64,000 nucleotides of DNA from Pseudoalteromonas xiamenensis (GTDB taxonomy: Bacteria > Pseudomonadota > Gammaproteobacteria > Enterobacterales > Alteromonadaceae). Both the position numbers and the translations under genes were made by a program. Under the pieces are notes generated by a model. The model searched no databases, was not told the origin of the DNA, and saw only the letters and a program-made list of their open reading frames with translations. The stretch lies in the NCBI RefSeq assembly GCF_030994125.1, contig NZ_CP099917.1:3456001-3520000 (forward strand), given 5' to 3'. Shown one piece after another: positions 43,136-52,132 of this stretch (positions are counted from its first letter, which is position 1; each line of letters starts with the position of its first letter).

Positions 43136-44468
43136 TAGAAAATATTTTGGTACGGACGGTGTTCGTGGCCTTGTTGGGGAATTCCCAATTACCCCTGAAT
43201 TTGCCCTCAAATTAGGTTGGGCTGCAGGAAAAGTACTTTCAAAACAAGGTACCAAAAAGGTCATTATTGGAAAAGACACGCGTATTTCGGGTTACTTGCT
43301 AGAAACGTCGTTAGAAGCTGGGCTCATTGCTGCAGGTATAGACGTTGTCTTGTTAGGCCCTATGCCGACGCCTGCCGTTGCCTATTTAACCCAAACTTTC
43401 CGCGCCGAAGCAGGCATTGTTATTAGTGCCTCTCATAATCCTTATCATGACAACGGGATAAAATTTTTTAGCGGTAAAGGGACTAAATTACCTGATGAAG
43501 TTGAGCTGCAAATTGAGGCTATGATTGAACAGACTATGACATGCGTAGCTTCAGACAAATTGGGCAAAGCGCGTCGATTAGAAAATGCTGATGGCCGCTA
43601 TATCGAATTCTGTAAAGGCCAATTTCCCAAAGAGCTGTCGCTAGAAGGTTTAAAAATTGTTTTAGACTGCGCGAACGGCGCGACGTATCACATCGCACCT
43701 GCTGTTATGCGTGAGTTGGGAGCAGAAGTAATTTGTCATGCTTGTACTCCTGATGGCGTAAACATCAATTTAGAATGCGGCGCGACTCACGTAGATTCGC
43801 TGAAACGCAAGGTACTAGAACACAATGCTGATGTTGGTATTGCGTATGACGGTGACGGTGACCGTGTGATGATGGTTGATCATCAAGGTCGCGTATTTGA
43901 CGGTGATGACATTGTTTACATTATCGCAAATCAAGCCAACGAGACTGGCCAACTAGGTGGTGGTGTGGTCGGTACCGTGATGTCGAACATGGGTCTTGAA
44001 AATGCGTTGAAAGAGCGCGGTATTGAGTTTGCTCGTTCAAAAGTGGGTGATCGCTATGTTCTTGAACTGTTAAAAGAAAAAGGATGGAAAATCGGTGGCG
44101 AGAGTTCAGGTCACGTACTGAATTTGGATTTGATTGCTACAGGTGACGGTATTGTATCAAGCTTGCAAGTACTCGCTGCAATGGTCGCACAAAACAAGAC
44201 ACTTCATGATCTTCGTGACGGCTTTACTAAATACCCAATGAAAATGATTAATGTTCGTTACCCTCAAGGAACGGATCCGACAACACACGAAGCAGTTCTT
44301 GCCGCAGTGGCAAATGTGGAGCAAAAGTTGGCCGGAAAAGGGCGTGTATTACTGCGTAAATCGGGGACTGAACCGGTGGTCCGAGTAATGGTTGAAGCGC
44401 TTCAAGAGAAACAGGTGATCGATTTTGCAACGGAAATTGCTAAAGTTGTTGAATCTGTGAGCAGCTAA
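43128..44468 (+). CDS. glmM: Phosphoglucosamine mutase
   Basis: 446 residues. The phosphoserine is Ser102 in [15 protein letters not shown]; the metal site is [12 protein letters not shown]; the sugar-binding loop is GESSGHV; and the phosphate-binding end is [15 protein letters not shown]. It converts glucosamine-6-phosphate to glucosamine-1-phosphate for peptidoglycan and LPS synthesis, after phosphorylation of the active Ser. It overlaps folP by eight bases and belongs to the same transcript. The following gene, tpiA, has its own promoter. Confidence 0.97.
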   Translation: MSNRKYFGTDGVRGLVGEFPITPEFALKLGWAAGKVLSKQGTKKVIIGKDTRISGYLLETSLEAGLIAAGIDVVLLGPMPTPAVAYLTQTFRAEAGIVISASHNPYHDNGIKFFSGKGTKLPDEVELQIEAMIEQTMTCVASDKLGKARRLENADGRYIEFCKGQFPKELSLEGLKIVLDCANGATYHIAPAVMRELGAEVICHACTPDGVNINLECGATHVDSLKRKVLEHNADVGIAYDGDGDRVMMVDHQGRVFDGDDIVYIIANQANETGQLGGGVVGTVMSNMGLENALKERGIEFARSKVGDRYVLELLKEKGWKIGGESSGHVLNLDLIATGDGIVSSLQVLAAMVAQNKTLHDLRDGFTKYPMKMINVRYPQGTDPTTHEAVLAAVANVEQKLAGKGRVLLRKSGTEPVVRVMVEALQEKQVIDFATEIAKVVESVSS

Positions 44469-44489
44469 TTGAAAACTATAAAAATCTTC

Positions 44490-44518
44490 TTGTAACTTAG
44501 GACGAGTTTAGCTAGTAT
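44490..44518 (+). promoter_or_regulatory. Putative sigma70 promoter of tpiA-secG
   Basis: TTGTAA (44490-44495), 17-base spacer, TAGTAT (44513-44518), 28 bases before the tpiA ATG. Confidence 0.45.
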
Positions 44519-44546
44519 CTCGTCCGCTTAACGTGCGGAGCTAACT

Positions 44547-45296
44547 ATGACGCAGAGAAAGCGAATTGTCGCTGGTAATTGGAAAATGAATGGCAATTTA
44601 AGCCTAATAGAGACATTTTCTAGCACAATTCAACCAAAAGAATTTCCAGGTGTAGAAGTTGTTGTTTTTCCTCCATTTCCACTGCTATTGAACGTAGCAG
44701 CGAAAGGACTTAAAACAGGCAGTCAGACTGTTTCAGAACATGATGCTGGAGCCTACACTGGTGAAGTCGAAGCGAAGTTAGTCGCAGAGCTTGGCGGTGA
44801 GTACTGTCTTGTTGGTCACTCTGAGCGCAGAACGTTATACAAAGAATCAAATGAAGTACTCGTGGCAAAATTTGCCAAAGCACAGGAAGCTGGATTAACA
44901 CCCGTTTTGTGTGTTGGTGAAACAGAGTCAGAGCGCGAAGCAGGTTTGACCGAAGAGGTCATTGCTGTGCAGCTAAATGCGGTAATAAACCAATTAGGTG
45001 TAGCGTCGCTCGAAAACTCTGTGGTAGCATACGAGCCCGTTTGGGCTATTGGGACAGGTAAAACTGCCACGCCTGAGCAAGCACAACAAGTGCATAAATT
45101 TATTCGTGAGTTGATTGCGCAATCTGATGCGTCTCTCGCGGCTAAACTACCGCTACTTTATGGTGGTAGTGTAAACGACGAAAATTGTGATTTATTATTC
45201 GCACAACCAGATATTGATGGTGGCCTAATTGGTGGCGCAAGCCTAAAACCAGAGGCTTTCAAACGTATCTGTGAAAGTGCAGTAGGGAATGTGTAG
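44547..45296 (+). CDS. tpiA: Triose-phosphate isomerase
   Basis: 249 residues. Catalytic residues are visible: Asn11/Lys13 (GNWKMNG), His91 (VGHSERR) and Glu163 (AYEPVWAIGTGK); the phosphate-binding YGGSVN and GLIGGASL loops close the barrel. It interconverts dihydroxyacetone phosphate and glyceraldehyde-3-phosphate. The TAG stop abuts the ATG of secG without gap, so the two are co-translated, as in many gammaproteobacteria. Confidence 0.98.
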   Translation: MTQRKRIVAGNWKMNGNLSLIETFSSTIQPKEFPGVEVVVFPPFPLLLNVAAKGLKTGSQTVSEHDAGAYTGEVEAKLVAELGGEYCLVGHSERRTLYKESNEVLVAKFAKAQEAGLTPVLCVGETESEREAGLTEEVIAVQLNAVINQLGVASLENSVVAYEPVWAIGTGKTATPEQAQQVHKFIRELIAQSDASLAAKLPLLYGGSVNDENCDLLFAQPDIDGGLIGGASLKPEAFKRICESAVGNV

Positions 45297-45644
45297 ATGT
45301 ACGAAGTATTATTAGTCGTCTATTTAATTGTTGCTTTAGCCCTGATCGGAATGGTGTTAATTCAGCAAGGTAAAGGCGCAGACATGGGTTCGTCATTCGG
45401 CGCGGGCGCTTCAGCAACCGTGTTCGGTTCATCAGGTGCTGGCAACTTCATGACGAAAACAACAACGATTTTAGCGACAGTGTTTTTCGTACTTAGCATT
45501 GTTCTTGGTAACCTAACTGCCGGTCAAATTAAAAAGACTGACGAGTGGGAAAACCTACAAGCACCAGTTTCGACAGAGCAGGCAGCGCCAGCTTCTGACG
45601 TACCGGTTAGCGAAGAGAAACCAGCTACAGACGTTCCTAACTAA
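45297..45644 (+). CDS. secG: Preprotein translocase subunit SecG
   Basis: 115 residues. Two membrane helices (about 3-22 and 52-72) flank the conserved loop VLIQQGKGADMGSSFGAGASATVFGSSGAGNFM, diagnostic of SecG. It stimulates SecYEG-dependent export. The C-terminal tail is acidic and Ala/Pro-rich. It is followed by two tRNA-Leu genes, the first part of the conserved secG-leuU order. Confidence 0.97.
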   Translation: MYEVLLVVYLIVALALIGMVLIQQGKGADMGSSFGAGASATVFGSSGAGNFMTKTTTILATVFFVLSIVLGNLTAGQIKKTDEWENLQAPVSTEQAAPASDVPVSEEKPATDVPN

Positions 45645-45674
45645 GAAAGAGAACGTTAAAAAACAACTAATTAC

Positions 45675-45759
45675 GCAGATGTGGTGGAATTGGTAGACAC
45701 GCTATCTTGAGGGGGTAGTGCTTTCGGGCGTGAGGGTTCAAGTCCCTCCATCTGCACCA
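45675..45759 (+). tRNA. tRNA-Leu (GAG), first copy
   Basis: 85 bases including encoded CCA. Acceptor stem GCAGATG / CATCTGC, anticodon loop TTGAGGG with anticodon GAG, long type II variable arm, and GGTTCAAGTCC T arm. It matches the leuU position after secG. Confidence 0.96.
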
Positions 45760-45778
45760 AGTTGTTTTATTGAGATTT

Positions 45779-45863
45779 GCGAATGTGGTGGAATTGGTAG
45801 ACACGCTATCTTGAGGGGGTAGTGCTTTCGGGCGTGAGGGTTCAAGTCCCTCCATTCGCACCA
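45779..45863 (+). tRNA. tRNA-Leu (GAG), second copy
   Basis: 85 bases with encoded CCA, 19 bases after the first copy. The body is identical to it; the acceptor stem is GCGAATG / CATTCGC, differing by two compensated pairs. Same GAG anticodon. Terminator follows. Confidence 0.96.
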
Positions 45864-45866
45864 ATT

Positions 45867-45898
45867 AAAAAAAGGCCAGCTAATTGCTGGCTTTTTTG
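45867..45898 (+). terminator. Rho-independent terminator after the tRNA-Leu pair
   Basis: A run of A, GCCAGC (45875-45880), loop TAATT, GCTGGC (45886-45891), then six T. Confidence 0.88.
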
Positions 45899-45956
45899 TT
45901 TTTGTCTCGTGAATTGAAACGATTAGTCGACAAAATGGGAAATTATAATTTATTTA

Positions 45957-45985
45957 TTCAAATTTGTAGAAAAGATGATTATAAT
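45957..45985 (+). promoter_or_regulatory. Putative promoter of the TonB-receptor leader
   Basis: TTCAAA (45957-45962), 17-base spacer, TATAAT (45980-45985, consensus). Transcription would begin near 45992, just before the leader ORF. Confidence 0.5.
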
Positions 45986-45998
45986 ACCCTTCCAGAGG

Positions 45999-46066
45999 AA
46001 AGATGCGTCAGCATCTTTTTTTATGCCTGAAACAAAGTGCAATTTGTTTCAACATGCTTTTGCATG
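45999..46066 (+). promoter_or_regulatory. Three consecutive hairpins in the TonB-receptor leader
   Basis: (1) AAAGATGC-GTCA-GCATCTTT with seven consecutive T (45999-46022), terminator-like. (2) TGAAACAAA / TTTGTTTCA, six-base loop (46028-46051). (3) CATGC-TTTT-GCATG (46053-46066). They could be an attenuator, or DNA operators for a dimeric regulator. Confidence 0.5.
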
Positions 46067-46101
46067 AACACACGGTGATTTTTCCTTTGGAGATAGTATG
46101 A
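46003..46101 (+). CDS. Possible 32-residue leader peptide of the TonB receptor
   Basis: ATG 46003 has AGAGGA just upstream (three-base spacing after AGGA, which is short). The ORF (starting MRQHLFLCLKQSAICFN) runs through all three leader hairpins and ends in TGA at 46099-46101, overlapping the receptor start as ATGA. Such overlap is typical of translational coupling. Composition is hydrophobic with Cys and His, no repeated regulatory codons. Its existence as a peptide is inference; it may instead be fortuitous. Confidence 0.35.
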   Translation: MRQHLFLCLKQSAICFNMLLHEHTVIFPLEIV

Positions 46102-48335
46102 ATTCAGTTTTCCCTCGTCGAGGCCTAACTGCCATTTCGGCTGCCATTTTAACCGCGCTTACTATGCCTGCTTCAGTACTTGCTGCTGACAACGCAGAAG
46201 CAAAAAATAACGTATTCGAAAAAATCGAAGTTACCGCGCGTAAACGTACAGAAAGCCTGTTCGAAACCCCAACAGCCATTACTTCAATCAGTGAAAACAC
46301 CATTGAGAAAGCCAATATCGGTAATCTTGATGACATTGGCAAGTATGTTCCAAATCTAAATATTACACGTTACGGTGTGGGTAATGCGGCGCACGCATCT
46401 GTATTCATCCGTGGTATTGGTCTTCAGGACCACATCATCACGACGGATCCAGGCGTTGGTGTATACGTAGACGGCGTTTACTTAGGTCGTCAGATGGGTT
46501 CTAACCTTTCATTACCTAACATTGCGCGTGTAGAAGTACTACGTGGTCCACAGGGCACACTGTATGGCCGTAATACGCTAGGTGGTGCGGTAAATGTCAT
46601 CACAAAACAACCTGGTGATGAAGACATTGCAACCGTACAAGCAAAAGTTGGTTCACGTGGCCGTCTTGCAACGGACTTGTACGCAAACACGCGTTTAAAT
46701 GATGAGCTTAGCTTCTCTGGTAGCTTGTCTTACAAACAACGTGATGGCGTTGGTACAGCTATCAATCTAGCGAATCCTGAAAAAGAAATTGGTGAAGAGC
46801 AAGAAGTGAGCGGACGTGTTGCATTCAAATGGCAACCAACCTCAGATTTCTCTTTGACTGCTTCGTTTGATGCGGTAAACAATGAGTCAGGCCAATCTCC
46901 ATACACAATCGAATTTACGGCTCCACTTGATGCAAATGACCCGTTTAATGGTGATTTCCCGCTACTAACACCGGATATGCTACCAAGTAACCCAGACGAC
47001 CTAGCTACAACCGTTGCGGGTATCGAAAGTACAGATTTTTCTGGCTGGGGTTCTGCGATTACTGCAGAGTGGCAGCTAGATGATAATTACACCGCGAAAT
47101 TTATTACCAGCTACCGTACGTCTGATTACACAGGTGGTTTGGATGATGATGCCGTTGCATTAAATCTATCTGAATTTCCAGAAGAGGGTGGCGCAGACCA
47201 ATACTCGTTTGAACTTCAACTTAACGGTTCTTTCGATAACATGGATTTTGTATCTGGTCTTTATTACTTTAACGAAGACGGATTTACTAAATCTGGTCCA
47301 TTCGTATTCAGCCCATGGAACACGCCTAACGGCCTACTAAACGATGGTACAACAGCCTCGTTTGGTGACTATGGCTATTTCGACGTAAATCAAGAAACTG
47401 ATGCTTATGCGGCGTACGTTAACGTAAGTTATAGCTTAAGTGATGCACTTAAAGTCGGTGGTGGTCTTCGCTATTCGGAAGACAAAAAAGCGGCGAACGC
47501 ATTGTTCCCGAGTTTTCCTGCACGCAAATACGAAACGGCTAACTTCAATGAAGTTACGTGGGACATGAACGCGTCGTATCAACTAAATAATGATATGAAC
47601 GTGTATGCTCAAGTCCAAAAAGGTTATCAAAGTGGTGGCTTCCCACCACGTCCATTTGGTGGCCCAGCTCAATTCGTGTCGTTTGAAGAAACGAAAGCAA
47701 TTAACTACGAAGTTGGTTTCAAAGGTCAAGTACACGAGCGTGTTTCAATGATGTTGGCGATGTTTGTTACTGATTACACCGATTTGGCACTGCCATTTAA
47801 TGACCCAACAGCGGGTGGTGGTTTTGTTACAATCGTGGAAAACGCAGGTGAATCAAAAGCTCAAGGTATTGAACTTGAGACTACCGTCGCAATTACAGAT
47901 GATTTTTCAATTCGCTCAGCGGTAGGCTACTTAGATTCTGAAATCACAAAAGTAGACGACGGTGTTCTTGGTATTGGCAAAGGTGATTCACCAGCGTTAA
48001 CGCCTCGTTGGACAGTGATGATTGCCCCATCTTATTTCTATGATTTGGATAGCGGCGCAACGATTGCGTTTAACGCAAACTACTCGTATCGCAGTGATAT
48101 GCAAGGTCAGTCAGTATCTCGCCCTAGCGAGAAAATTAAATCGCGTGAGTTATTCGGCTTCAACTTGTCGTACACAAACCCATATGGCGATATGGAAGTC
48201 ACATTATACGGTGAGAATATCTTTAATGAAGTGTATGACGTTGGTCGTTTACAACAAAGTGGTTTTGTTGGCGTAATGCGCAGTAATGATCGCAGCGAAT
48301 TTGGTATCAAATTCAAGAAAGAATTTGAACTGTAA
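46098..48335 (+). CDS. TonB-dependent outer-membrane receptor
   Basis: 745 residues with a signal peptide (about 1-31, ending PASVLAA). TonB box-like EKIEVTARKRTES, plug domain with SVFIRGIGLQDHIITTDPGVGVYVDGVYLGR and VEVLRGPQGTLYGRNTLGGAVNVITKQP, then a 22-strand barrel ending in EFGIKFKKEFEL. The plug type (VTARK...TPTAITSIS) is that of receptors common in marine bacteria, used for siderophores, cobalamin or carbohydrates; the ligand is not clear and no degradative genes flank it. GGAG is five bases before the ATG. Transcription probably starts near 45992 and passes an unusual structured leader. A terminator follows. Confidence 0.93.
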   Translation: MNSVFPRRGLTAISAAILTALTMPASVLAADNAEAKNNVFEKIEVTARKRTESLFETPTAITSISENTIEKANIGNLDDIGKYVPNLNITRYGVGNAAHASVFIRGIGLQDHIITTDPGVGVYVDGVYLGRQMGSNLSLPNIARVEVLRGPQGTLYGRNTLGGAVNVITKQPGDEDIATVQAKVGSRGRLATDLYANTRLNDELSFSGSLSYKQRDGVGTAINLANPEKEIGEEQEVSGRVAFKWQPTSDFSLTASFDAVNNESGQSPYTIEFTAPLDANDPFNGDFPLLTPDMLPSNPDDLATTVAGIESTDFSGWGSAITAEWQLDDNYTAKFITSYRTSDYTGGLDDDAVALNLSEFPEEGGADQYSFELQLNGSFDNMDFVSGLYYFNEDGFTKSGPFVFSPWNTPNGLLNDGTTASFGDYGYFDVNQETDAYAAYVNVSYSLSDALKVGGGLRYSEDKKAANALFPSFPARKYETANFNEVTWDMNASYQLNNDMNVYAQVQKGYQSGGFPPRPFGGPAQFVSFEETKAINYEVGFKGQVHERVSMMLAMFVTDYTDLALPFNDPTAGGGFVTIVENAGESKAQGIELETTVAITDDFSIRSAVGYLDSEITKVDDGVLGIGKGDSPALTPRWTVMIAPSYFYDLDSGATIAFNANYSYRSDMQGQSVSRPSEKIKSRELFGFNLSYTNPYGDMEVTLYGENIFNEVYDVGRLQQSGFVGVMRSNDRSEFGIKFKKEFEL

Positions 48336-48358
48336 TTTCACACTAGCCTAAGACGATA

Positions 48359-48389
48359 GGGAGCAACGTTCTCGTTTGCTCCCTTTTTT
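48359..48389 (+). terminator. Rho-independent terminator of the TonB receptor
   Basis: GGGAGCAA / TTGCTCCC with a nine-base loop and six T. Confidence 0.88.
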
Positions 48390-48430
48390 GAATCTGCTAT
48401 CATGGCACAAAGTTTCAATGGACTGTCGCT

Positions 48431-50464
48431 TTGGCCGCTTTTTCTCAGTTCCCCAGTCGTATTTTTCGCCCGTTTGTCCGATGGAAACGCCTTGTTGCAA
48501 CCGACGAGGGTCTAGTAATAACTCGCCTTACAAGCAGCGAATCCTATTCATGGACACAAATTAAAACGCCTCCCAGTCTAGCTCGACGCTTTCCTTGGTG
48601 TACATTAGGTTTGTCAGAGCAAACTCATGAAAGTCGAATTTCAGGTTTGGCGAATAACAGCAAACCGTTCATCCTGTCTTGTCAAACGTTGTGGGCTCAA
48701 GCACATGGATCTAGAGTCAAAATGCAAGTCGCTAAGCTGGAATCATTCCTTTCTCGTCGCTATTTGTCCGAGGCGATTTTGAACGAAATTCAAACGAAGG
48801 CAAAAGCCACACTTAAGCCTTGGCAACACTGGTGGAAAACAGCAAAACTTGAAAGTGAACTCACTCAAGCACTTTGCACATTAGAAGAAATTGCACAGTG
48901 GTCCCTTCAAGACGCCGAGGAGTTTAAAGCGTCTTTTGAAGCTTATTATCTTGAAAAATATCAGTCTTACTTCGATACCATCGAGCGTAATCCATTAACG
49001 GAAAAACAGCGATTAGCCTGTATTCGGCAAGAACAGAATCAATTGTTGCTTGCAGCCGCGGGAAGTGGAAAAACCAGTGTCATGGTGGCCCGTTCAGGGT
49101 ATTTAGTTAAAGCGGGATATGCTTTGCCATCGCAAATACTCCTGCTCGCTTACGGCAACGATGCGGCAAAAGAAATGCAAGAGCGTCTATCTAAAACGTC
49201 ATCAGCAGACGGTGTCAAGGCACAAACTTTTCACGGCTTAGGTTTGTCCATCCTCAGAAAAGTTGAAGGTGAAACGCCGAGATTAAGTGTGCTCGCCACA
49301 GACCTTAATGCATTTCATCAATTTGTGTACCGCACATTACTTACCTTGCTTGATGAAAATGCGTTTAAGCTTCAGTTTATGAAATTTGTTGAGCTGAATA
49401 GTGACTTTCTTAACCCAATTCAACAAGAACAATTTGCGGATCTAAAAGTGTTTTTAGGCACTCTCGCGGGTAAGCGGACCATTAAACTCCTAACTGACTT
49501 GTTACAGGCCTTTAAAGAATATCAAATCACGGAATCGTTGGATGCATTGCGCGTTAACCATTCGGATGAATTAGATGTCGTGCTCAAATTACTCTCTGAG
49601 TACACGATGCACTTAAAGTCTAGAAACGAAATTGATTTCTCAGACATGATTGCGAAAGCCATTGGCTACGTTCAAAAAGGGCAATTTGTTCCTTCGTGGA
49701 CACACATTTTAGTCGATGAATTTCAAGATATTTCAAGAAGTCGCGCCAAGCTGCTGCAAGTCATTCAGCAACGTGGTCGACACGTTCAACTGTTTGCGGT
49801 TGGCGATGATTGGCAAGCAATATACCGTTTTAGCGGTTCGGACATTCGTTTAACCACTAATTTCTCAGCCTACTTCTCCCCATCGACAGTACAAGCGTTA
49901 GATAAAACCTTCCGATTCCATAAGAACTTACTATCAGTATCGAGTGATTTCATCTGCCGAAACCCGAATCAATGTGTTAAAGCGCTGAGTGCGTTCGACA
50001 CATCACTGCATGCGCCATTTAGCTTAATCCCACAGGATCGTGAATTGAACGATTTGGCTGCATTGATCCACGCAACCCTTGAGCAAATAGCAAAAGACCA
50101 ACCTAATACAGAAAACTCACTGCTTGTACTCGCGCGCTTTTCAAAAGATTTACCATCTCAGGAAATGCTGACAACACTGCGAGTACACTTTCCAAATACG
50201 TCTATCACCTCTATGACGGTTCACGCTGCAAAGGGTAAAGAGGCCGACTACACGATAGTGCTAGGGCTCCGAAATGGTTCTGATGGCTTTCCGAGTAGAC
50301 GAAAATTACCCAGCTTGCTCGATAAACTATTACCACCGCAGGATCCATTTCTTGATGCTGAAGAACGGCGACTATTCTATGTGGCATTAACGCGTGCCAA
50401 AAAGCAGGTATTTCTTATTTACGATAAATCAAATCCAAGTGATTTTATCGCCGAATTGTCATAA
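48431..50464 (+). CDS. helD: DNA helicase IV (UvrD-family)
   Basis: 677 residues from TTG 48431; there is no convincing Shine-Dalgarno, but the N-terminus already aligns in pattern with HelD. Residues 1-180 are the HelD-specific N-terminal region. SF1 motifs: Walker A AAGSGKTS (209-216), LLLAYGNDAAKEMQERL, DEFQDISRSRA (Walker B), GDDWQAIYRFSGSD (III), TFRFHKN (IV), TVHAAKGKEADYTIVL (V) and RRLFYVALTRAKK (VI). 3'-5' helicase involved in recombination and repair. The gene is alone between terminators. Length slightly below E. coli HelD (684). Confidence 0.93.
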   Translation: MAAFSQFPSRIFRPFVRWKRLVATDEGLVITRLTSSESYSWTQIKTPPSLARRFPWCTLGLSEQTHESRISGLANNSKPFILSCQTLWAQAHGSRVKMQVAKLESFLSRRYLSEAILNEIQTKAKATLKPWQHWWKTAKLESELTQALCTLEEIAQWSLQDAEEFKASFEAYYLEKYQSYFDTIERNPLTEKQRLACIRQEQNQLLLAAAGSGKTSVMVARSGYLVKAGYALPSQILLLAYGNDAAKEMQERLSKTSSADGVKAQTFHGLGLSILRKVEGETPRLSVLATDLNAFHQFVYRTLLTLLDENAFKLQFMKFVELNSDFLNPIQQEQFADLKVFLGTLAGKRTIKLLTDLLQAFKEYQITESLDALRVNHSDELDVVLKLLSEYTMHLKSRNEIDFSDMIAKAIGYVQKGQFVPSWTHILVDEFQDISRSRAKLLQVIQQRGRHVQLFAVGDDWQAIYRFSGSDIRLTTNFSAYFSPSTVQALDKTFRFHKNLLSVSSDFICRNPNQCVKALSAFDTSLHAPFSLIPQDRELNDLAALIHATLEQIAKDQPNTENSLLVLARFSKDLPSQEMLTTLRVHFPNTSITSMTVHAAKGKEADYTIVLGLRNGSDGFPSRRKLPSLLDKLLPPQDPFLDAEERRLFYVALTRAKKQVFLIYDKSNPSDFIAELS

Positions 50465-50736
50465 CTGGTACTCGACCTCGCGCTATACTTGCTGAGCGAG
50501 AGTGTGATTTCAGCTTATATGTGTGACCATTCTGATTTGATTGATATATCGAAAAGATAAAATATTTTTGTTGTACAGGGTGTCAAATTACTCAGATAAT
50601 TCGCGTCTTTGCAAAAATTTATGCTAGATAAACTCAAATTTGTGCATTTAGTAGCTTGATTTTTAAAAAAAGCTACTTTCTTAATGCGAACAATAAGTTT
50701 ATTCCAGTATACACATCAAATTTAAGTGAGCATGAC

Positions 50737-51684
50737 ATGCGTGGATGGATAATCTATAAAGATGTTGCCAATCTAATCAAACAAGAGACCTATGAAATTG
50801 ATAGATTGATGCAAGTAGCCAAAGAAGAAAACATCGATCTGAAAGTCTATTCACCCGATCAATTTGATTTGATGGTTACCAGAGAAGACGAGAAGAGCGT
50901 ACTTATCGATGGCACGCCAGTGGAGCTTCCTGATTTCGTATTACCTCGAATGGGGGCTGGAACAACATACTTTGCGCTAGCTATTATTCGTCATTTAGAA
51001 CGATTAGGCGTGCATTGTTTTAACAGTTCGCATTCTATCGAAGTGGTAAAAGATAAGCTTTATGCACAGCAAATCCTTGCGCAGCAAAATTTGCCTACGC
51101 CAACGACGATGTTGGTCAAGTTTCCCGTGAACATTGATTTAGTTGAATCACAGATTGGCTTTCCTGTTGTGATTAAGACGTTGTCTGGTTCTCAGGGGAG
51201 TGGTGTGTTTTTATCAAAAACGCGCAGCGAATTTGATGATTTAATGCAACTCATTGAAGCGACTAACCCAAAAGCAAACATTATCTTACAGCAGTTTGTT
51301 AAATCCAGTCATGGGCGCGATTTACGTGTATTTACCATCGGAGGTCGTGCGGTGGCATGCATGGAAAGAAATTCAGGTGGCAAGAATTTCAAAGCCAATA
51401 TTAGCGCTGGTGCACAGGGCTCACCACATCCAATCACGCCAGAAATAGAGTGGTTGGCAACACAAACTGCAAATATTCTGAATCTAGATGTGGCAGGTAT
51501 AGACTTACTCTTTGATGATGAGCATTTCAAAATATGCGAAGCAAATTCAAGTCCGGGATTTGAAGGACTAGAAAACGCGCTTGATATTGATGTTGCGCGT
51601 GAAATCTTGCATTTTATCCGTATTCGCTTAGGGATATTCGACAAAACGAAAAACCTGAATACGGAAGGCAATAAAGCGGTTTAA
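50737..51684 (+). CDS. RimK-family ATP-grasp ligase
   Basis: 315 residues from ATG 50737 (MRGWIIYK, the usual family start); an in-frame TTG at 50656 would add 27 residues without a ribosome binding site. The ATP-grasp fold shows SIEVVKDKLYAQQILAQQNLPTPTT, GFPVVIKTLSGSQGSGVFL (ATP-binding Lys), LQQFVKSSHGRDLRVFTIGGRAVACMER, and the metal-binding end VAGIDLLFDDEHFKICEANSSPGFEG. RimK relatives add glutamate or other amino acids to proteins (ribosomal S6) or small molecules. The acceptor is not known here, and no rpsF-like gene is near. A terminator overlaps the stop codon. Confidence 0.85.
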   Translation: MRGWIIYKDVANLIKQETYEIDRLMQVAKEENIDLKVYSPDQFDLMVTREDEKSVLIDGTPVELPDFVLPRMGAGTTYFALAIIRHLERLGVHCFNSSHSIEVVKDKLYAQQILAQQNLPTPTTMLVKFPVNIDLVESQIGFPVVIKTLSGSQGSGVFLSKTRSEFDDLMQLIEATNPKANIILQQFVKSSHGRDLRVFTIGGRAVACMERNSGGKNFKANISAGAQGSPHPITPEIEWLATQTANILNLDVAGIDLLFDDEHFKICEANSSPGFEGLENALDIDVAREILHFIRIRLGIFDKTKNLNTEGNKAV

Positions 51685-51700
51685 AACCGCTTTATTTTTA
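51670..51700. terminator. Terminator overlapping the RimK-like stop codon
   Basis: AATAAAGCGGTT / AACCGCTTTATT with the TAA stop (51682-51684) as the loop, then T4. It also serves the convergent gene on the minus strand. Confidence 0.8.
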
Positions 51701-51928
51701 TAAGCTCTTAAACTGTTGCTTTACCTGGTAACCATCTTCCGTCACGATTTGTTCAAGTACTTCAATACGCTTTTTAAGCGCGATAATTTCATTCGAGAGT
51801 TGGGCATTGTCTTCCGCGTTCTTTGCTGAGTTTTTCTTATAGTCAAAATACCGAGTAAATATTTTGCTTATCACGCTAAAAACAATAGCAATGGTCGCGA
51901 TTAGAAAAGCCATTGTTGTTGAAGCCAT
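51698..51928 (-). CDS. Small PspB-like membrane protein
   Basis: 76 residues from ATG 51928, chosen for the strong AGGAG seven bases upstream; a longer frame upstream lacks one. One membrane helix (about 5-22, AFLIATIAIVFSVISKIF), a basic juxtamembrane region, then a coiled-coil NAQLSNEIIALKKRIEVLEQIVTEDGYQVKQQFKSL. This is the layout of phage-shock PspB-like small proteins (helix then RIxxLExIv). A pspF/pspA/pspC set is not adjacent, so it may be a stand-alone relative. Role unknown. Confidence 0.7.
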   Translation of the reverse strand: MASTTMAFLIATIAIVFSVISKIFTRYFDYKKNSAKNAEDNAQLSNEIIALKKRIEVLEQIVTEDGYQVKQQFKSL

Positions 51929-52132
51929 ACGTTTCTCCTTCTGTTTTGAACAGTAGTATAGGTTGAAACGCTTTATAGAAATAGTGACAGAAGTCATTTG
52001 TTACAATTCGACTTCTTGGTGATTTTTAGGACCATTTATTTGCAAGGCAATTAACGCCTATGAATGCAGGTGCTATCAACAGTCAGGGCGATGAGAACAG
52101 CACTCAGGTTGCGCTATTCTCATAAAAACCGA

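Noticed and set aside
45675..45863. The tandem 85-base repeats as a CRISPR or attachment-site duplication
   Set aside because: Both units are complete tRNA-Leu genes; no integrase or spacers are present nearby.
48402..48515. A 37-residue frame (from ATG 48402, MAQSFNGLSLWPLF) overlapping the start of helD
   Set aside because: The HelD-like frame from 48431 fits the family N-terminus better; this frame has no ribosome binding site and ends after 37 residues.
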